Source: Cerasicoccus maritimus (GTDB lineage: Bacteria; Verrucomicrobiota; Verrucomicrobiia; Opitutales; Cerasicoccaceae). Taken from it: a stretch of 64,000 bases of DNA. Positions 51,620 through 60,853 of the stretch are shown here, piece by piece; within the stretch, counting starts at the first letter, position 1, and every line of letters begins with the position of its first letter. The position numbers and the translations under genes are program-made. The notes beneath the pieces were generated by a model, which was not told where the DNA came from, made no database searches, and saw only the letters and a program-made list of their open reading frames with translations. Where the stretch lies: the NCBI GenBank assembly GCA_031296935.1, contig JAVDPD010000006.1, positions 1 through 64,000 on the forward strand, given 5' to 3'.

Positions 51620-51731
51620 TTAAAAAGAAAATGGCCGTCCACCTCAGTGAGATGGACGGCGCTAGTTTCTACCCCAAAACGTCCCTCGCGGGACCTAACA
51701 AAAGAATATCACTACTCGGATAGAAACGACA
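51620..51731 (-). ncRNA. Candidate small structured RNA with terminator
   Basis: Read leftward: GTTTCTA (51727-51721) pairs with TAGAAAC (51671-51665), enclosing a hairpin GTCCC-GCGA-GGGAC. Then comes a strong stem GCCGTCCA...TGGACGGC (51660-51653 and 51641-51634, extended by CTC/GAG with a triloop), ending in CATTTTCTTTTT. A stem with a U-tract and no gene before it on that strand points to a short independent transcript. Promoter hexamers are unclear. A structured leader of proS on the other strand is the alternative. Confidence 0.4.
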
Positions 51732-51897
51732 GGGCGGGGTGAGAAAAGTTCCTGTAAAAAAAATGATTTAGAATAACTTAGTAGTACAGGCTGTTTTTTA
51801 GCAAGATCGGTAGTCCCGCTTATTTGAGGGGTGGTGATGATTTCCCGCTTTTTGGCCTTTGCATGTGGCGGGATTTGGGTTTTTCTCGCGAGTTCTT

Positions 51898-53412
51898 ATG
51901 GGCAAAGCGAAAACAGCCATCACCCCGACCCGGGCGGACGATTACCCCGAATGGTATCAGCAAGTGATCAAGGCCGCCGACATGGCGGAAAATTCGCCGG
52001 TGCGCGGCTGCATGGTCATCAAGCCGTGGGGCTACACGCTGTGGGAGAACATCCAGCGCGCGCTGGACGACATGTTTAAGGCCACGGGCCACGTGAACGC
52101 CTACTTCCCGCTGTTCATCCCCAAGAGCTACCTTGAGCGAGAGGCTAAGCATGTGGATGGCTTTGCCAAGGAGTGCGCGGTGGTGACCCATTCGCGACTG
52201 GTGGACGACGGTCAAGGCGGCCTCAAGCCCGATGGCGCGCTCGAAGAGCCGCTTATCGTGCGCCCGACTTCGGAAACGATCATTGGCGCGAGCTACGCGA
52301 AGTGGGTCCAGAGCTACCGCGATTTGCCCATCATGATCAACCAGTGGGCCAACGTCGTTCGCTGGGAAATGCGCACGCGCCTCTTTTTGCGGACGGCTGA
52401 ATTCCTCTGGCAGGAGGGCCACACCGCCCACGCCACCAGCGAGGAAGCCATGATTGAAACCCGCCAGATGCTCGACGTCTATGCGGACTTCGCGGAGAAC
52501 TGGATGGCCATGCCGGTCATCAAGGGCGAGAAGACCGAAGGCGAACGTTTCCCCGGCGCCGACCACACCTACTCGATCGAGGCCATGATGCAGGACCGCA
52601 AGGCGCTGCAAGCCGGCACCAGCCACTTCCTCGGCCAAAACTTCGCCAAGGGCTGCGGCATTCAATTCCTTTCCGAGCAAGGTCAGCAGGAATACGCCTG
52701 GACGACCTCCTGGGGTGTTTCGACGCGCCTCGTGGGCGGCTTGATCATGACGCATTCCGACGACGATGGCCTCGTGCTGCCGCCGAAGCTGGCCCCCAAG
52801 CAAGTCGTGATTCTGCCGGTGTTGCACAAAGCGGAGAACCCAGGCGCAATCCTCGAATACTGCGACGGCATCAAGAAGGAGCTCGAAGGTCAGCTCTTTG
52901 CCGGCCGTGCCATTCAAGTGGAGATCGACAAGCGCGATATCCGTGGCGGTGACAAGCGCTGGGAATGGATCAAGAAGGGCGCGCCGATTATTCTTGAAGT
53001 CGGCCCGCGCGACATGGCCAACGACAGCGTTTTTGCGTTCCGCCGCGACACCAGCGAGAAGGCCGGCATTTCCCGCGCCGAGTTCTGCGCGACCGCCGTT
53101 GCCCGTCTCAACGAGATCCAGGGCAACCTGTTGGCCCGCGCCAAGGCTTACCGCGAAGAGAACACCAAGGAAATCAATTCCAAGGACGAGTTCGTCGACT
53201 TCTTCAAGCCGTCCAACAAGGACAAGCCCGAGATCCACGGCGGCTTCGCGCTGGCTCACTGGGGCGGTACGGCCGAAGAGGAAGACGCGCTGGCCAAGGA
53301 ATTCAAGGTCACGATCCGCAACGTGCCACTGGAAGGCGATTTGACGCCCGGCGTTTGCCCCTTTACCGGCAACCCGAGCCCGCAGCGCGTGGTCTTCGCG
53401 AAGTCTTACTAG
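51898..53412 (+). CDS. proS: Prolyl-tRNA synthetase, archaeal/eukaryal type
   Basis: 504 residues from ATG 51898; the open frame begins at TTG 51859. Class II motifs: motif 1 region GCMVIKPWGYTLWENIQ, motif 2 VVRWEMRTRLFLRTAEFLWQ, motif 3 GVSTRLVGGLIMTHSDDDGL. The long bacterial insertion is missing, and a C-terminal extension (ALAHWGGTAEEEDALAKEFK ... SPQRVVFAKSY) marks the type 3 (archaeal-like) enzyme. It charges tRNA-Pro. Many bacteria carry this form; no second proS is in the window. Confidence 0.95.
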   Translation: MGKAKTAITPTRADDYPEWYQQVIKAADMAENSPVRGCMVIKPWGYTLWENIQRALDDMFKATGHVNAYFPLFIPKSYLEREAKHVDGFAKECAVVTHSRLVDDGQGGLKPDGALEEPLIVRPTSETIIGASYAKWVQSYRDLPIMINQWANVVRWEMRTRLFLRTAEFLWQEGHTAHATSEEAMIETRQMLDVYADFAENWMAMPVIKGEKTEGERFPGADHTYSIEAMMQDRKALQAGTSHFLGQNFAKGCGIQFLSEQGQQEYAWTTSWGVSTRLVGGLIMTHSDDDGLVLPPKLAPKQVVILPVLHKAENPGAILEYCDGIKKELEGQLFAGRAIQVEIDKRDIRGGDKRWEWIKKGAPIILEVGPRDMANDSVFAFRRDTSEKAGISRAEFCATAVARLNEIQGNLLARAKAYREENTKEINSKDEFVDFFKPSNKDKPEIHGGFALAHWGGTAEEEDALAKEFKVTIRNVPLEGDLTPGVCPFTGNPSPQRVVFAKSY

Positions 53413-53426
53413 CGTTTAAAGAAAAA

Positions 53427-53449
53427 CTCCCCACCGACGTGGTGGGGAG
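53427..53449. terminator. Bidirectional intrinsic terminator
   Basis: Stem CTCCCCACC/GGTGGGGAG with loop GACGT between convergent genes. Leftward (for nothing on that strand but read-through from the pilin gene at 53482) the stem is followed by TTTTTCTTT, a strong tail; rightward (proS) by CCTCTTCTT, a weaker one. Confidence 0.85.
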
Positions 53450-53481
53450 CCTCTTCTTGATTTGCATACTGGCTAAAAAAA

Positions 53482-53940
53482 TTATGCTTCGTCTGGATCG
53501 TAGACGTTAATGGTGATGGTGTTGCCGCTTGAACGAATGAGGCCAGTAGCGATGTCGCCATCGTCTAGTTTTTCATCCATTTCAAGGGCTAGCTCAGCGT
53601 CGAGGGTGCCAGCGGAGGTAAATGTAACGGTGGCGTTGCTGCCACTACCTGCATAGGCATAGCTTCCTGCTATAGGTGGAGTGGCGCCCCAAGCTTCGGG
53701 CATCCAGGTTTCGAGGTCTTCTTCCATGGTGGCGGGGAGGCTGCCTTCTTCCATATCATAAAGGTAGAGTGCTTCACGGAAGGTGAGGAGGTTTTCCCCG
53801 AGTGTGGTGGTTTGGCTGCTGCTACGGACGCGCTGAAATGCCGGGATGGCGATCGCGGCGAGGATGCCAATGATCACCACGACAATCATGATTTCGACCA
53901 GAGTGAATCCTTGGTGGCGGGAGGTTGGTAGTCGGTGCAT
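53482..53940 (-). CDS. Type IV pilin/pseudopilin-like protein
   Basis: 152 residues. Leader MHRLPTSRHQG then FTLVEIMIVVVIIGILAAIA, a textbook prepilin peptidase site (G|F, glutamate at +5) and hydrophobic helix. A small C-terminal domain follows, acidic and Gly/Ala/Thr-rich. Major-pilin or GspG-like size. No assembly genes are adjacent. Lower GC than proS beside it. Confidence 0.92.
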   Translation of the reverse strand: MHRLPTSRHQGFTLVEIMIVVVIIGILAAIAIPAFQRVRSSSQTTTLGENLLTFREALYLYDMEEGSLPATMEEDLETWMPEAWGATPPIAGSYAYAGSGSNATVTFTSAGTLDAELALEMDEKLDDGDIATGLIRSSGNTITINVYDPDEA

Positions 53941-54439
53941 ATTGTTGATAGCTTGTAATTAATATATAATATTCCGTCCTTGGAACGATGGGCATCAGAG
54001 CAACACATCTGGTCGATGTAAAGGTAAATATTATAAAAAAATACGCACAGGCTTTTATGATTCTCAAGTATCACGGGTGATCCTAATTGTGCTTGAATGA
54101 AGGTTAAGAATGCGATTTATTCATTCGCTACAGAAAAGACGCAGAATCTTATCATGGCATGTTGCTGAGAGTACGCCTTACTCCATTTCGCCAGTAGTTG
54201 CGCTTGGGTTTAATGCTGCAAATATGAAGATCGCGTTGCCCCTTTAATCCTTAACGGAAATTTTCTCAGAGCGTCCGAGAAGGCCGTTGGCTTCCGTCGG
54301 AGTACGTCTTCATTGGTCATGAGCTCATTTCTTCACCTCGACGAACTGGCTTTACATCAATTAAGGAGCCCAAATTTTGCCGCTCAAATACACACTACCA
54401 ACCTGGTTGGGCTTTTTAGATACCCTATTTGCGCCTGCT
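53941..54439. other. Intergenic stretch, nothing recognised
   Basis: AT-rich near 53950-54060 (ATTAATATATAATATT), which probably holds the leftward promoter of the pilin-like gene. GAATGAA and TTCATTC stand about 20 bp apart near 54094-54127. I see no gene, RNA or terminator. Confidence 0.45.
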
Positions 54440-55216
54440 TTAGTGGCGAATAAAGGCCTTGCCCGCAACGTGAAGCGGGTTTTGTAAACCATTTTTCAGG
54501 TAGGCATGCCCGGCTCGGACGGCTGAGGGCAAGCTAAGCCCACGGGCCAGGTGGGCTGCAATCGCTGCCGAGAGTGTGCAGCCGCTACCGTGAGTGTCTA
54601 CTGCCGGTATACGCTGAGCGAGGATTTCGTGTTGCCCGCCGTCTGGAAGATGGAGAATATCAAGGAGAGCGTTGCCGGGGAGATGTCCTCCTTTGAGCAG
54701 TGTCGCTGCGCCAAAACGTGCGGTCAGCTCTTGCGCGGCCTGGCGCATCTCGTCCGCAGTATGTGGCCGATAGCCGAGCAAAACAGCGGCTTCGTCGAGA
54801 TTGGGGGTGATGACAGTGGCCAAGGGGAGAAGCTGCTCCTTGAGGCAACTAATTGCGTTATCCTGCAAGAGGCGTGCGCCGCTGGTGGCGACCATAACAG
54901 GGTCGACAACAACCTTTAACTGTTTCTTGCGGATAAAATCCGCAGTTGCTTCGATGAGGGGTGCGGAGAAGAGCATGCCGGTTTTGGCGGCTTGTATTGG
55001 ATAGTATTCCGCGAGCTGATTTAATTGATTAACTAAGAATTCCGGGGGAAGTTCGTGGATGGCCGAAACACCGTTTGGATTTTGGGCGGTGAGGGCGGCA
55101 AATGCCGTTATACCATAGGTTTGGCAGGCTGCGAAGGTGAGGAGATCAGCTTGGACGCCAGCTCCACAGCCAGAGTCACTGGTAGCTATGGATAGGGCGA
55201 CTGGCAGGTTCATCAT
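54440..55216 (-). CDS. thiD: Hydroxymethylpyrimidine (phosphate) kinase
   Basis: 258 residues from the ATG at 55216 (MMNLPVALSIATSDSGCGAG). Ribokinase-like: SDSGCGAGVQADLLTF at the start, QAAKTGMLFSAPLI, VVDPVMVATSGARLL, ITPNLDEAAVLLGY and the catalytic DTHGSGCTLSAAIAAHL. It phosphorylates HMP and HMP-phosphate in thiamine synthesis. No TPP riboswitch-like leader or other thi gene is seen. Full length. Confidence 0.95.
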   Translation of the reverse strand: MMNLPVALSIATSDSGCGAGVQADLLTFAACQTYGITAFAALTAQNPNGVSAIHELPPEFLVNQLNQLAEYYPIQAAKTGMLFSAPLIEATADFIRKKQLKVVVDPVMVATSGARLLQDNAISCLKEQLLPLATVITPNLDEAAVLLGYRPHTADEMRQAAQELTARFGAATLLKGGHLPGNALLDILHLPDGGQHEILAQRIPAVDTHGSGCTLSAAIAAHLARGLSLPSAVRAGHAYLKNGLQNPLHVAGKAFIRH

Positions 55217-55222
55217 CAATTT

Positions 55223-55319
55223 TGATCTATTTTTAAATTTCGGGGGGCGCAAAGCGTTTGTGCGAGTGATAGTCAGATCGATTCAGTTTGAGTCAATTCT
55301 ATGATCTATTTTTGGATTT
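55223..55319. repeat. Direct repeat upstream of thiD
   Basis: TGATCTATTTTTAAATTT (55223-55240) and TGATCTATTTTTGGATTT (55302-55319), 79 bp apart, differ at two bases. They lie in the divergent thiD/TPR intergenic region and could be protein-binding sites. Confidence 0.5.
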
Positions 55320-55468
55320 TAGCTAGAGTTCTGTGTTAATTTTGCTCAACGCAGTGTATAGTGGGACCTTGAAAAAAGCTTGTCATTACGCATTAACTCT
55401 TTGTTCTTCAATCTTCCTAGCCCGTTAGCGGGCGCTAAACCTTAGTTTTCACCCCCTTTAACTTTATC

Positions 55469-58400
55469 GTGCGGAGATTCCTACATCGTTCTGCTCAGCT
55501 TGTCATTGTTTGCCTAGGCCTGTGCCTCGGCTCCCAAGCCGTAGCCCAAGACGCGGCGAACATGACTCTGTCCAACCTTCTCGAGGCGGCCGATACCATG
55601 GTCAGTCGCAAAGAGTTCATTGCAGCGCGCCCTTACTTGTTAGAACTGGTAAACCGATTTCAGGGAAGCGAGCAAAAGGATAACCTTGAGAGCGTTTACT
55701 TCTACATGGCGATTAGTTACTTGGTCGAGTATTCTCAGGACAATAGTAAGGACGCCCTGACGAATTCGATCGAGTGGCTACAGCGCATGCAGAAAGAGTT
55801 TCCTGTTGGCACTAACGCCATTAAGGGGTACCTTTACGAGGCTGACGCCTACCGCGGATTGCAGGACTTCCTGAAGGCAGCCGATATTTACGAGAAAATG
55901 CTGCGTCCGCCTCTGGAATCTCTAATGAACTATGAGCAGCGTATGGAAGTGCTGGAAAAGTTGTCCGAGTGCCTCTACATTAAGCGTGACTGGAAGCGCG
56001 GCCTGCCTTACTTCGAAATGTTCCTCAAGGAAACGCGAGATGCTGACAATCAAGCTATGGCTGCGGCCGCATTGTTAGAAGGTAACATCAAGGTCGGTAA
56101 CTACGATACCGCTTTAAAGTTTCTCCGCTTCCTCGTTGGCGAATCACCAGCCCGCTACAATCTACAACTCAATGTGGCGCTGATTGATGCTGGTGACAAA
56201 CTAGCCAAAGAAAAGCGTTACACCGAGGCGATGCTTATGTATCGCATGGTGCTAACGGTTGAAGATATCAAAGAATGGCAGAAGGAACGCCTAAAGGATC
56301 TCGAAACCCAGCTCACTCGTCTTCGTGTTATGGTTCAGGATACTAGTAACGATCGGGCAATTGAGTTGGAAACAGCCATTTTTAATTGTAAGGCTCAGAT
56401 CGAGGCTCTGGAAAAACTCAAGTCTTATACCGCGGAGTTGCAGGTTCGTATTGCCCGCAATTACCTCCTCACCAATCGCGACTGGGAATCTTTCTACGCT
56501 TATCGTAACTTGATAGAGCAATACCCGGATAACCCAGCCCTTGAGCAATACCTCTACGCTGCCTTCACTGGCGCTACCAAAATCAATAAGCCCGCCGCGG
56601 TTGTTGAATTGGGCGAGGTATATCTTTCCGATAGCAAGAACGCCGAATACCGCGACGACGTGATCGTTAAGTTGCTCGAATACTACAAGAACAACGAAAA
56701 CTACCTGGATTTCTTCGATTTGGCGAAATCTTTCGTGGAAAAGAGCCCAGACAAGGACTACGCGAAGTCGGTTATTTTCTTGATGGGCGATTCTTACACC
56801 CGTTTGGGCCAATACGATGAAATGACCCGCCAGTTCAAAGAGTGGGAAAGAGCTTATGCTGGCAAGGTCATCACTCCTGGCCTCTACTACTGGATCGGTT
56901 TGGCCCAGATCCTTGAGAGCAAATACGGCGACGCCTTTGAATATTACAACAAGATCCTGCTCGACTACCCGACCAGCACATACGCGGAAGACTCCCTCTA
57001 CCGTCGCGGCATCTGCTCAATGGGCATCGAGGAATTCGACGCCGCCCGCCAGGACTTCAATCAATATATTCGCGAATACCCGCATACCTCCCAGCGCGGC
57101 GAAGTTGAATTTTTCCTCGGGGAAGTGGATTCAGCTACGGGTAACATCAAGTCGGCCCTCACGCACTACGGTAATGTTGAAAAATACACCGATAGCATTC
57201 AGTTCATCCAAAACGCCTATTTCCGGATGGCACAGCTTTTGGAAGCTAATGGTGAGTACCAGCAAATGGCTGCAGTTTTGCGCCAGTTCATCGAGAAGTA
57301 TGAGGACCAGGGAGAGTTGACGGCCGCGATTTATCAGCTTGGCCGCGCCTATGAGCTCAACCAGCAGCCTCAGCTCATGCTGGAGGAATACCTTAATGCA
57401 ATTCAGGAATTCGGCGACGATCCCTACACCTACGGGCTGGACGACATTCTCCGCGTGTATCCCGTGCAGTATTACCAGAACAAGGAACTCATCGCGCAGA
57501 ATCTGACCTTGTTGCGTAAGCTCAATACTGACGCCGCCTACCGCAAGCACATCGCGGAAGACCGTCAGGCGATCTTTACGTTCCTTGGCGAAAATCCGCT
57601 CATACTTGAGCCGATCAAGCGCTCCCTTTACGAAAAGCAATTTCGTGATCGCTTGGTGGAAACTCAGGAAGACATCCAGCCTTGGTTGGCGCAGTTTGAA
57701 AACCTCAATGAGGAATACCCGAAGGAAACTCCGGAAGAATCGTTCACCCGCCTCTACAAACAAGCTCGAGAAGATGGGGAAGAAACCCTCGCACTACGCT
57801 TGCAATTCGCGCTCGACCAGTTGGGTGTAAAGGTGGATCCCGGCCGCGTGTTTACCGAAGACGACTTCCTCTATTCAAGTCCAGTAACGCTTATTTGGGT
57901 TGGCAATCAGATCAAGAAGTATGATGCCAATTCCGCGGGTGACGCCTTCCGCATGGTTGTGGAAGATCATGGCACTTCCGATCAGGTCTTCAATGCGCTC
58001 ATCGCACTCGGCGAACTGGAAATGGAGGCAGGCAACTTCGAGGAAGCCAAGGCCTACTTCGAAAACGCTGAGGCGGAGTTTCCGCGTCACCCCAATTTGA
58101 AAGTCGCCATCATGAAGGAGGGAGATGTGGCCCGCAAGCTGGGTGACCATTCCACGGCGCGCGCCAAATATCGCAACATCAGCACGAATCGCGAATGGCG
58201 CGGTCCCATCCAAGCTGAAGCTCTCTTCAAAATGGGTGAAAGCCACAAGGAGGAGGGAGACTTGAAGCTCGCCCTGGCTTCTTTCCAACGTGTTTATATC
58301 GGCCACTCTTTCTATACTGATTGGGCTTCCAAGGCCTACTTGGAGAGTGGTCGCCTGCTCGTTCAAATGGGAGAAAAAGATAAGGCTCGCGAGGTCTATG

Positions 58401-58477
58401 ACGAGTTTCTCAACGAGGAGAATTTTAAGACCACCGACGTTTACCCCACCATCCAGCAAGAACGGAAAGCCCTCTAA
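55469..58477 (+). CDS. Large exported TPR protein heading a Tol/Exb-like operon
   Basis: 1002 residues starting with GTG. Signal peptide (RRFLHRSAQLVIVCLGLCLG, ending SQAVAQ). The rest is a chain of helical TPR-like repeats, for example YYWIGLAQILESKYGDAFEY and EDSLYRRGICSMGIEEFDAA. It is probably a periplasmic scaffold. It overlaps the next gene (TAATG), followed by ExbB and two ExbD genes, so it likely works with that proton-driven motor, as CpoB/YbgF does with Tol. Exact role unknown. Confidence 0.85.
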   Translation: MRRFLHRSAQLVIVCLGLCLGSQAVAQDAANMTLSNLLEAADTMVSRKEFIAARPYLLELVNRFQGSEQKDNLESVYFYMAISYLVEYSQDNSKDALTNSIEWLQRMQKEFPVGTNAIKGYLYEADAYRGLQDFLKAADIYEKMLRPPLESLMNYEQRMEVLEKLSECLYIKRDWKRGLPYFEMFLKETRDADNQAMAAAALLEGNIKVGNYDTALKFLRFLVGESPARYNLQLNVALIDAGDKLAKEKRYTEAMLMYRMVLTVEDIKEWQKERLKDLETQLTRLRVMVQDTSNDRAIELETAIFNCKAQIEALEKLKSYTAELQVRIARNYLLTNRDWESFYAYRNLIEQYPDNPALEQYLYAAFTGATKINKPAAVVELGEVYLSDSKNAEYRDDVIVKLLEYYKNNENYLDFFDLAKSFVEKSPDKDYAKSVIFLMGDSYTRLGQYDEMTRQFKEWERAYAGKVITPGLYYWIGLAQILESKYGDAFEYYNKILLDYPTSTYAEDSLYRRGICSMGIEEFDAARQDFNQYIREYPHTSQRGEVEFFLGEVDSATGNIKSALTHYGNVEKYTDSIQFIQNAYFRMAQLLEANGEYQQMAAVLRQFIEKYEDQGELTAAIYQLGRAYELNQQPQLMLEEYLNAIQEFGDDPYTYGLDDILRVYPVQYYQNKELIAQNLTLLRKLNTDAAYRKHIAEDRQAIFTFLGENPLILEPIKRSLYEKQFRDRLVETQEDIQPWLAQFENLNEEYPKETPEESFTRLYKQAREDGEETLALRLQFALDQLGVKVDPGRVFTEDDFLYSSPVTLIWVGNQIKKYDANSAGDAFRMVVEDHGTSDQVFNALIALGELEMEAGNFEEAKAYFENAEAEFPRHPNLKVAIMKEGDVARKLGDHSTARAKYRNISTNREWRGPIQAEALFKMGESHKEEGDLKLALASFQRVYIGHSFYTDWASKAYLESGRLLVQMGEKDKAREVYDEFLNEENFKTTDVYPTIQQERKAL

Positions 58478-59589
58478 TGAAGCGTTTATTTTCAGTTGCC
58501 TGCCTGTTCATACTGGGAGCGGCCGCCACTCAGGCCCAGGATTATTTCCGCCAGTATGGCAATGAAACCATACCGGTCATCAACCAGACCACCGATCCGA
58601 AAAGCACCGAAGTGCTGACCCTCGTGGGCTTGGACCGTGGTGACCTGATTCTCCGCATCCCAGGTCGCCAGGGTGAGGTTGGTATTCCACTCCAAAGCGC
58701 TAATCTGAAATTACAGATTCAATACCCGGATGACGTCGCGCTGGCTATGCGCAATCTCGAAAGCGACGAATACGAAGCAGCCATCCCGCTCATGCGTCCG
58801 ACGGTTTATACGGTTTTCAGATATTTTGAAATTCCGCCCGAAAGCATGAACGTGCATGCGATCATAGACAGTTACTTGAAGGCTTTGACCAGTGCGCCCG
58901 GGCACGAGCAAGAAGCGGGTGAGTTATTGCGTCGCATCGACCTAAAGAAGGCACCAGCCGCTTTTTCCCAGCACGCATTGCGCTACGTCACCAGTATGGT
59001 CGATCTCGGCCAGCAGGACGCTGCGCTGACTATGCTCAATCGTATTCCGATGAATGCGGATAATGTTGAGATGCTCGATATGGTGATGGATTTTGCTGGT
59101 GAACTGCGCGATCAAGGCAACCTGGATGAAGCGCAATTTCTATACGACCGCCTACAGCAGACCGAGGGCACAGACCACGCGCAAGAGTCAATCCTCTGGA
59201 GCGCCTACTGTAACGTCGCCTTGGGCCGAGCTCAATTAGCAGGCATCTTCGTGGACAAAGCAGGAGACCTTGAACCCGAAGACCGCGTCTATTCGCTGGC
59301 GCAGCTGGTGAAGGCCAAGATCAAGCTCGATACGCTCAATTACACTGGCGCTATGGAAGAAGCCGCGCAAGGCGTGGTGGCGGTAGATGTCGGCTTCTCG
59401 TGGGCACCGGAGCTTATTTACACGACAGGCTTATGTTACGAAAATCTCGATTTCCCCGACACTGCGCGGGAAGTCTATCAGGAGATTGTTCTTTTTTGGC
59501 CGGAAAACAAGTGGGCGACGCTGTCTGAGCAGGGTCTGTTCCGTTTGCCGCCACCAGCCCCCAAGGAAGAGGCACCGTCAGGCGCTTAG
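58477..59589 (+). CDS. Exported TPR protein, second of the Exb operon
   Basis: 370 residues. Signal peptide MKRLFSVACLFILGAAATQA, mature start QDYFRQYG. An N-terminal strand-like part (STEVLTLVGLDRGDLILRIP) precedes TPR-like helices (AALTMLNRIPMNADNVEMLD, ELIYTTGLCYENLDFPDTAR). Start overlaps the preceding stop (TAATG), so the two TPR proteins are coupled. Periplasmic partner of the ExbB/ExbD complex by context. Confidence 0.82.
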   Translation: MKRLFSVACLFILGAAATQAQDYFRQYGNETIPVINQTTDPKSTEVLTLVGLDRGDLILRIPGRQGEVGIPLQSANLKLQIQYPDDVALAMRNLESDEYEAAIPLMRPTVYTVFRYFEIPPESMNVHAIIDSYLKALTSAPGHEQEAGELLRRIDLKKAPAAFSQHALRYVTSMVDLGQQDAALTMLNRIPMNADNVEMLDMVMDFAGELRDQGNLDEAQFLYDRLQQTEGTDHAQESILWSAYCNVALGRAQLAGIFVDKAGDLEPEDRVYSLAQLVKAKIKLDTLNYTGAMEEAAQGVVAVDVGFSWAPELIYTTGLCYENLDFPDTAREVYQEIVLFWPENKWATLSEQGLFRLPPPAPKEEAPSGA

Positions 59590-59652
59590 TCCGGCTGCTT
59601 CCCCCTGCTAAACGCAGTATACCTTAAACGTCTTATCAAAACCAACATCGCA

Positions 59653-60426
59653 ATGCATAGTATCCGTAAACTCCTCCTCTTTTTAACCTTGGGTTTTGCC
59701 CTCTTCGCGGGCACCGTTTCCGCGCAAGCGCAAGACGCAGAACCGCCCGCTGGCGAAGCTGCCGCTGAGGCCGAAGCCGAGCCAGAAAGCACGAATCTTT
59801 TTCAGATGTTTGCCGCTGGCGGCTGGGCCATGTATCCGCTGGGACTCCTCTCGGTTAGTATGTTCGGTCTGGTGATCTACAACTTCCTCATGATCCGTGA
59901 AAAGGCATTCCTTCGCCCGGATCTCATCGAGCAAATCAAGCCAGTCATGGGCAATCTCCAGTTCGACAAGGCCCGCCAGCTTTGCGATGAAAACCCGTCC
60001 GTTGTGACGAACATCATCTACTCTGGTCTCGACCGCGTGGACCCCGAAAACTTCGACCCGGAAATCATCAAGGAAGCGATGGAAGAATCCTCCACCGAGG
60101 AGCTTGCCGCGCCGTTCGTGATGATCAATTACCTGTCCCTGATCGCCACACTTTCGCCAATGGTTGGTCTGCTCGGAACGGTTTCTGGTATGGTTAAGGC
60201 CTTCCGCGGTATCGCAGCCGCCGGTATGGGTAACCCACAAGGCCTGGCAGACAACATTTCGGAAGCGCTCATCACTACGGCCTCCGGTCTTATCGTCGCC
60301 ATCCCGGCCATGTTCTTCTTCTTCTTCTTCAAGAACAAATACGGTAAGATTGCCTCCAGCGTTTCCAAGCTTGTGGGCGATGTCTTCTTTGAAATGGTCC
60401 GTGGCCTGCGCCGTCACACTTCCTAA
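59653..60426 (+). CDS. exbB: MotA/TolQ/ExbB proton-channel protein
   Basis: 257 residues. Unusually for ExbB it opens with a signal-like segment (LLLFLTLGFALFAGTVSAQA) and an Ala/Glu-rich linker. Then come the three ExbB helices: GGWAMYPLGLLSVSMFGLVI, APFVMINYLSLIATLSPMVG (with LLGTVSGMVKAF), and ISEALITTASGLIVAIPAMF. It forms the inner-membrane proton channel with the ExbD proteins downstream. Energises an outer-membrane or envelope process. Confidence 0.94.
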   Translation: MHSIRKLLLFLTLGFALFAGTVSAQAQDAEPPAGEAAAEAEAEPESTNLFQMFAAGGWAMYPLGLLSVSMFGLVIYNFLMIREKAFLRPDLIEQIKPVMGNLQFDKARQLCDENPSVVTNIIYSGLDRVDPENFDPEIIKEAMEESSTEELAAPFVMINYLSLIATLSPMVGLLGTVSGMVKAFRGIAAAGMGNPQGLADNISEALITTASGLIVAIPAMFFFFFFKNKYGKIASSVSKLVGDVFFEMVRGLRRHTS

Positions 60427-60448
60427 ATATCATTACTAGGAAAAGCTT

Positions 60449-60853
60449 GTGAAAACGCACGCCCCACAGATGGATGACCAGGACTTCGACATCACGCCGA
60501 TGATCGACGTGGTGTTCCTGCTCATCGTTTTCTTCATGGTGGTCGCCGCGGAAATAACTGAGAAGATCGAAGTCGAACTGCCACAGGCAGATAAAGCTGT
60601 TGTGCCAGAAGAGATCGGCCCCCGCATGGAGGTGTCTATCACCGAAGAAGGGAAGATCTATGTGGGCATGGTGCCAGTTGATCTCCAGCAGTTGGGCACA
60701 CGCGTCGGCACTGGCAACAACGAGATTGCTGGCTTCAAGGTCTTTGTCCGCGCCGATGAACGCACGCCACATAAATATGTGAATGACGTCATGAAAGCCT
60801 GCGCCGAAAACGGCGTGCTCGACGTCATTTTCGCAACCTTCGAGCAGAAATAA
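60449..60853 (+). CDS. exbD: ExbD/TolR-like protein (first)
   Basis: 134 residues from GTG 60449. Short cytoplasmic start, the membrane helix with the essential aspartate (FDITPMIDVVFLLIVFFMVV), and a periplasmic TolR domain (EISITEEGKIYVG-like). It pairs with ExbB; overlaps the next exbD by TAATG. Confidence 0.94.
   Translation: MKTHAPQMDDQDFDITPMIDVVFLLIVFFMVVAAEITEKIEVELPQADKAVVPEEIGPRMEVSITEEGKIYVGMVPVDLQQLGTRVGTGNNEIAGFKVFVRADERTPHKYVNDVMKACAENGVLDVIFATFEQK

Noticed and set aside
51820..53259. Leftward 479-codon frame
   Set aside because: Antisense shadow of proS.
54090..54130. GAATGAA...TTCATTC as another copy of the regulon palindrome
   Set aside because: The half-sites are in the reverse order, about 20 bp apart, and no TTGACA stands at the right distance.
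55217..55468. TPP riboswitch before thiD
   Set aside because: The conserved CUGAGA and GCUGAUG-type elements are not present on the minus strand.
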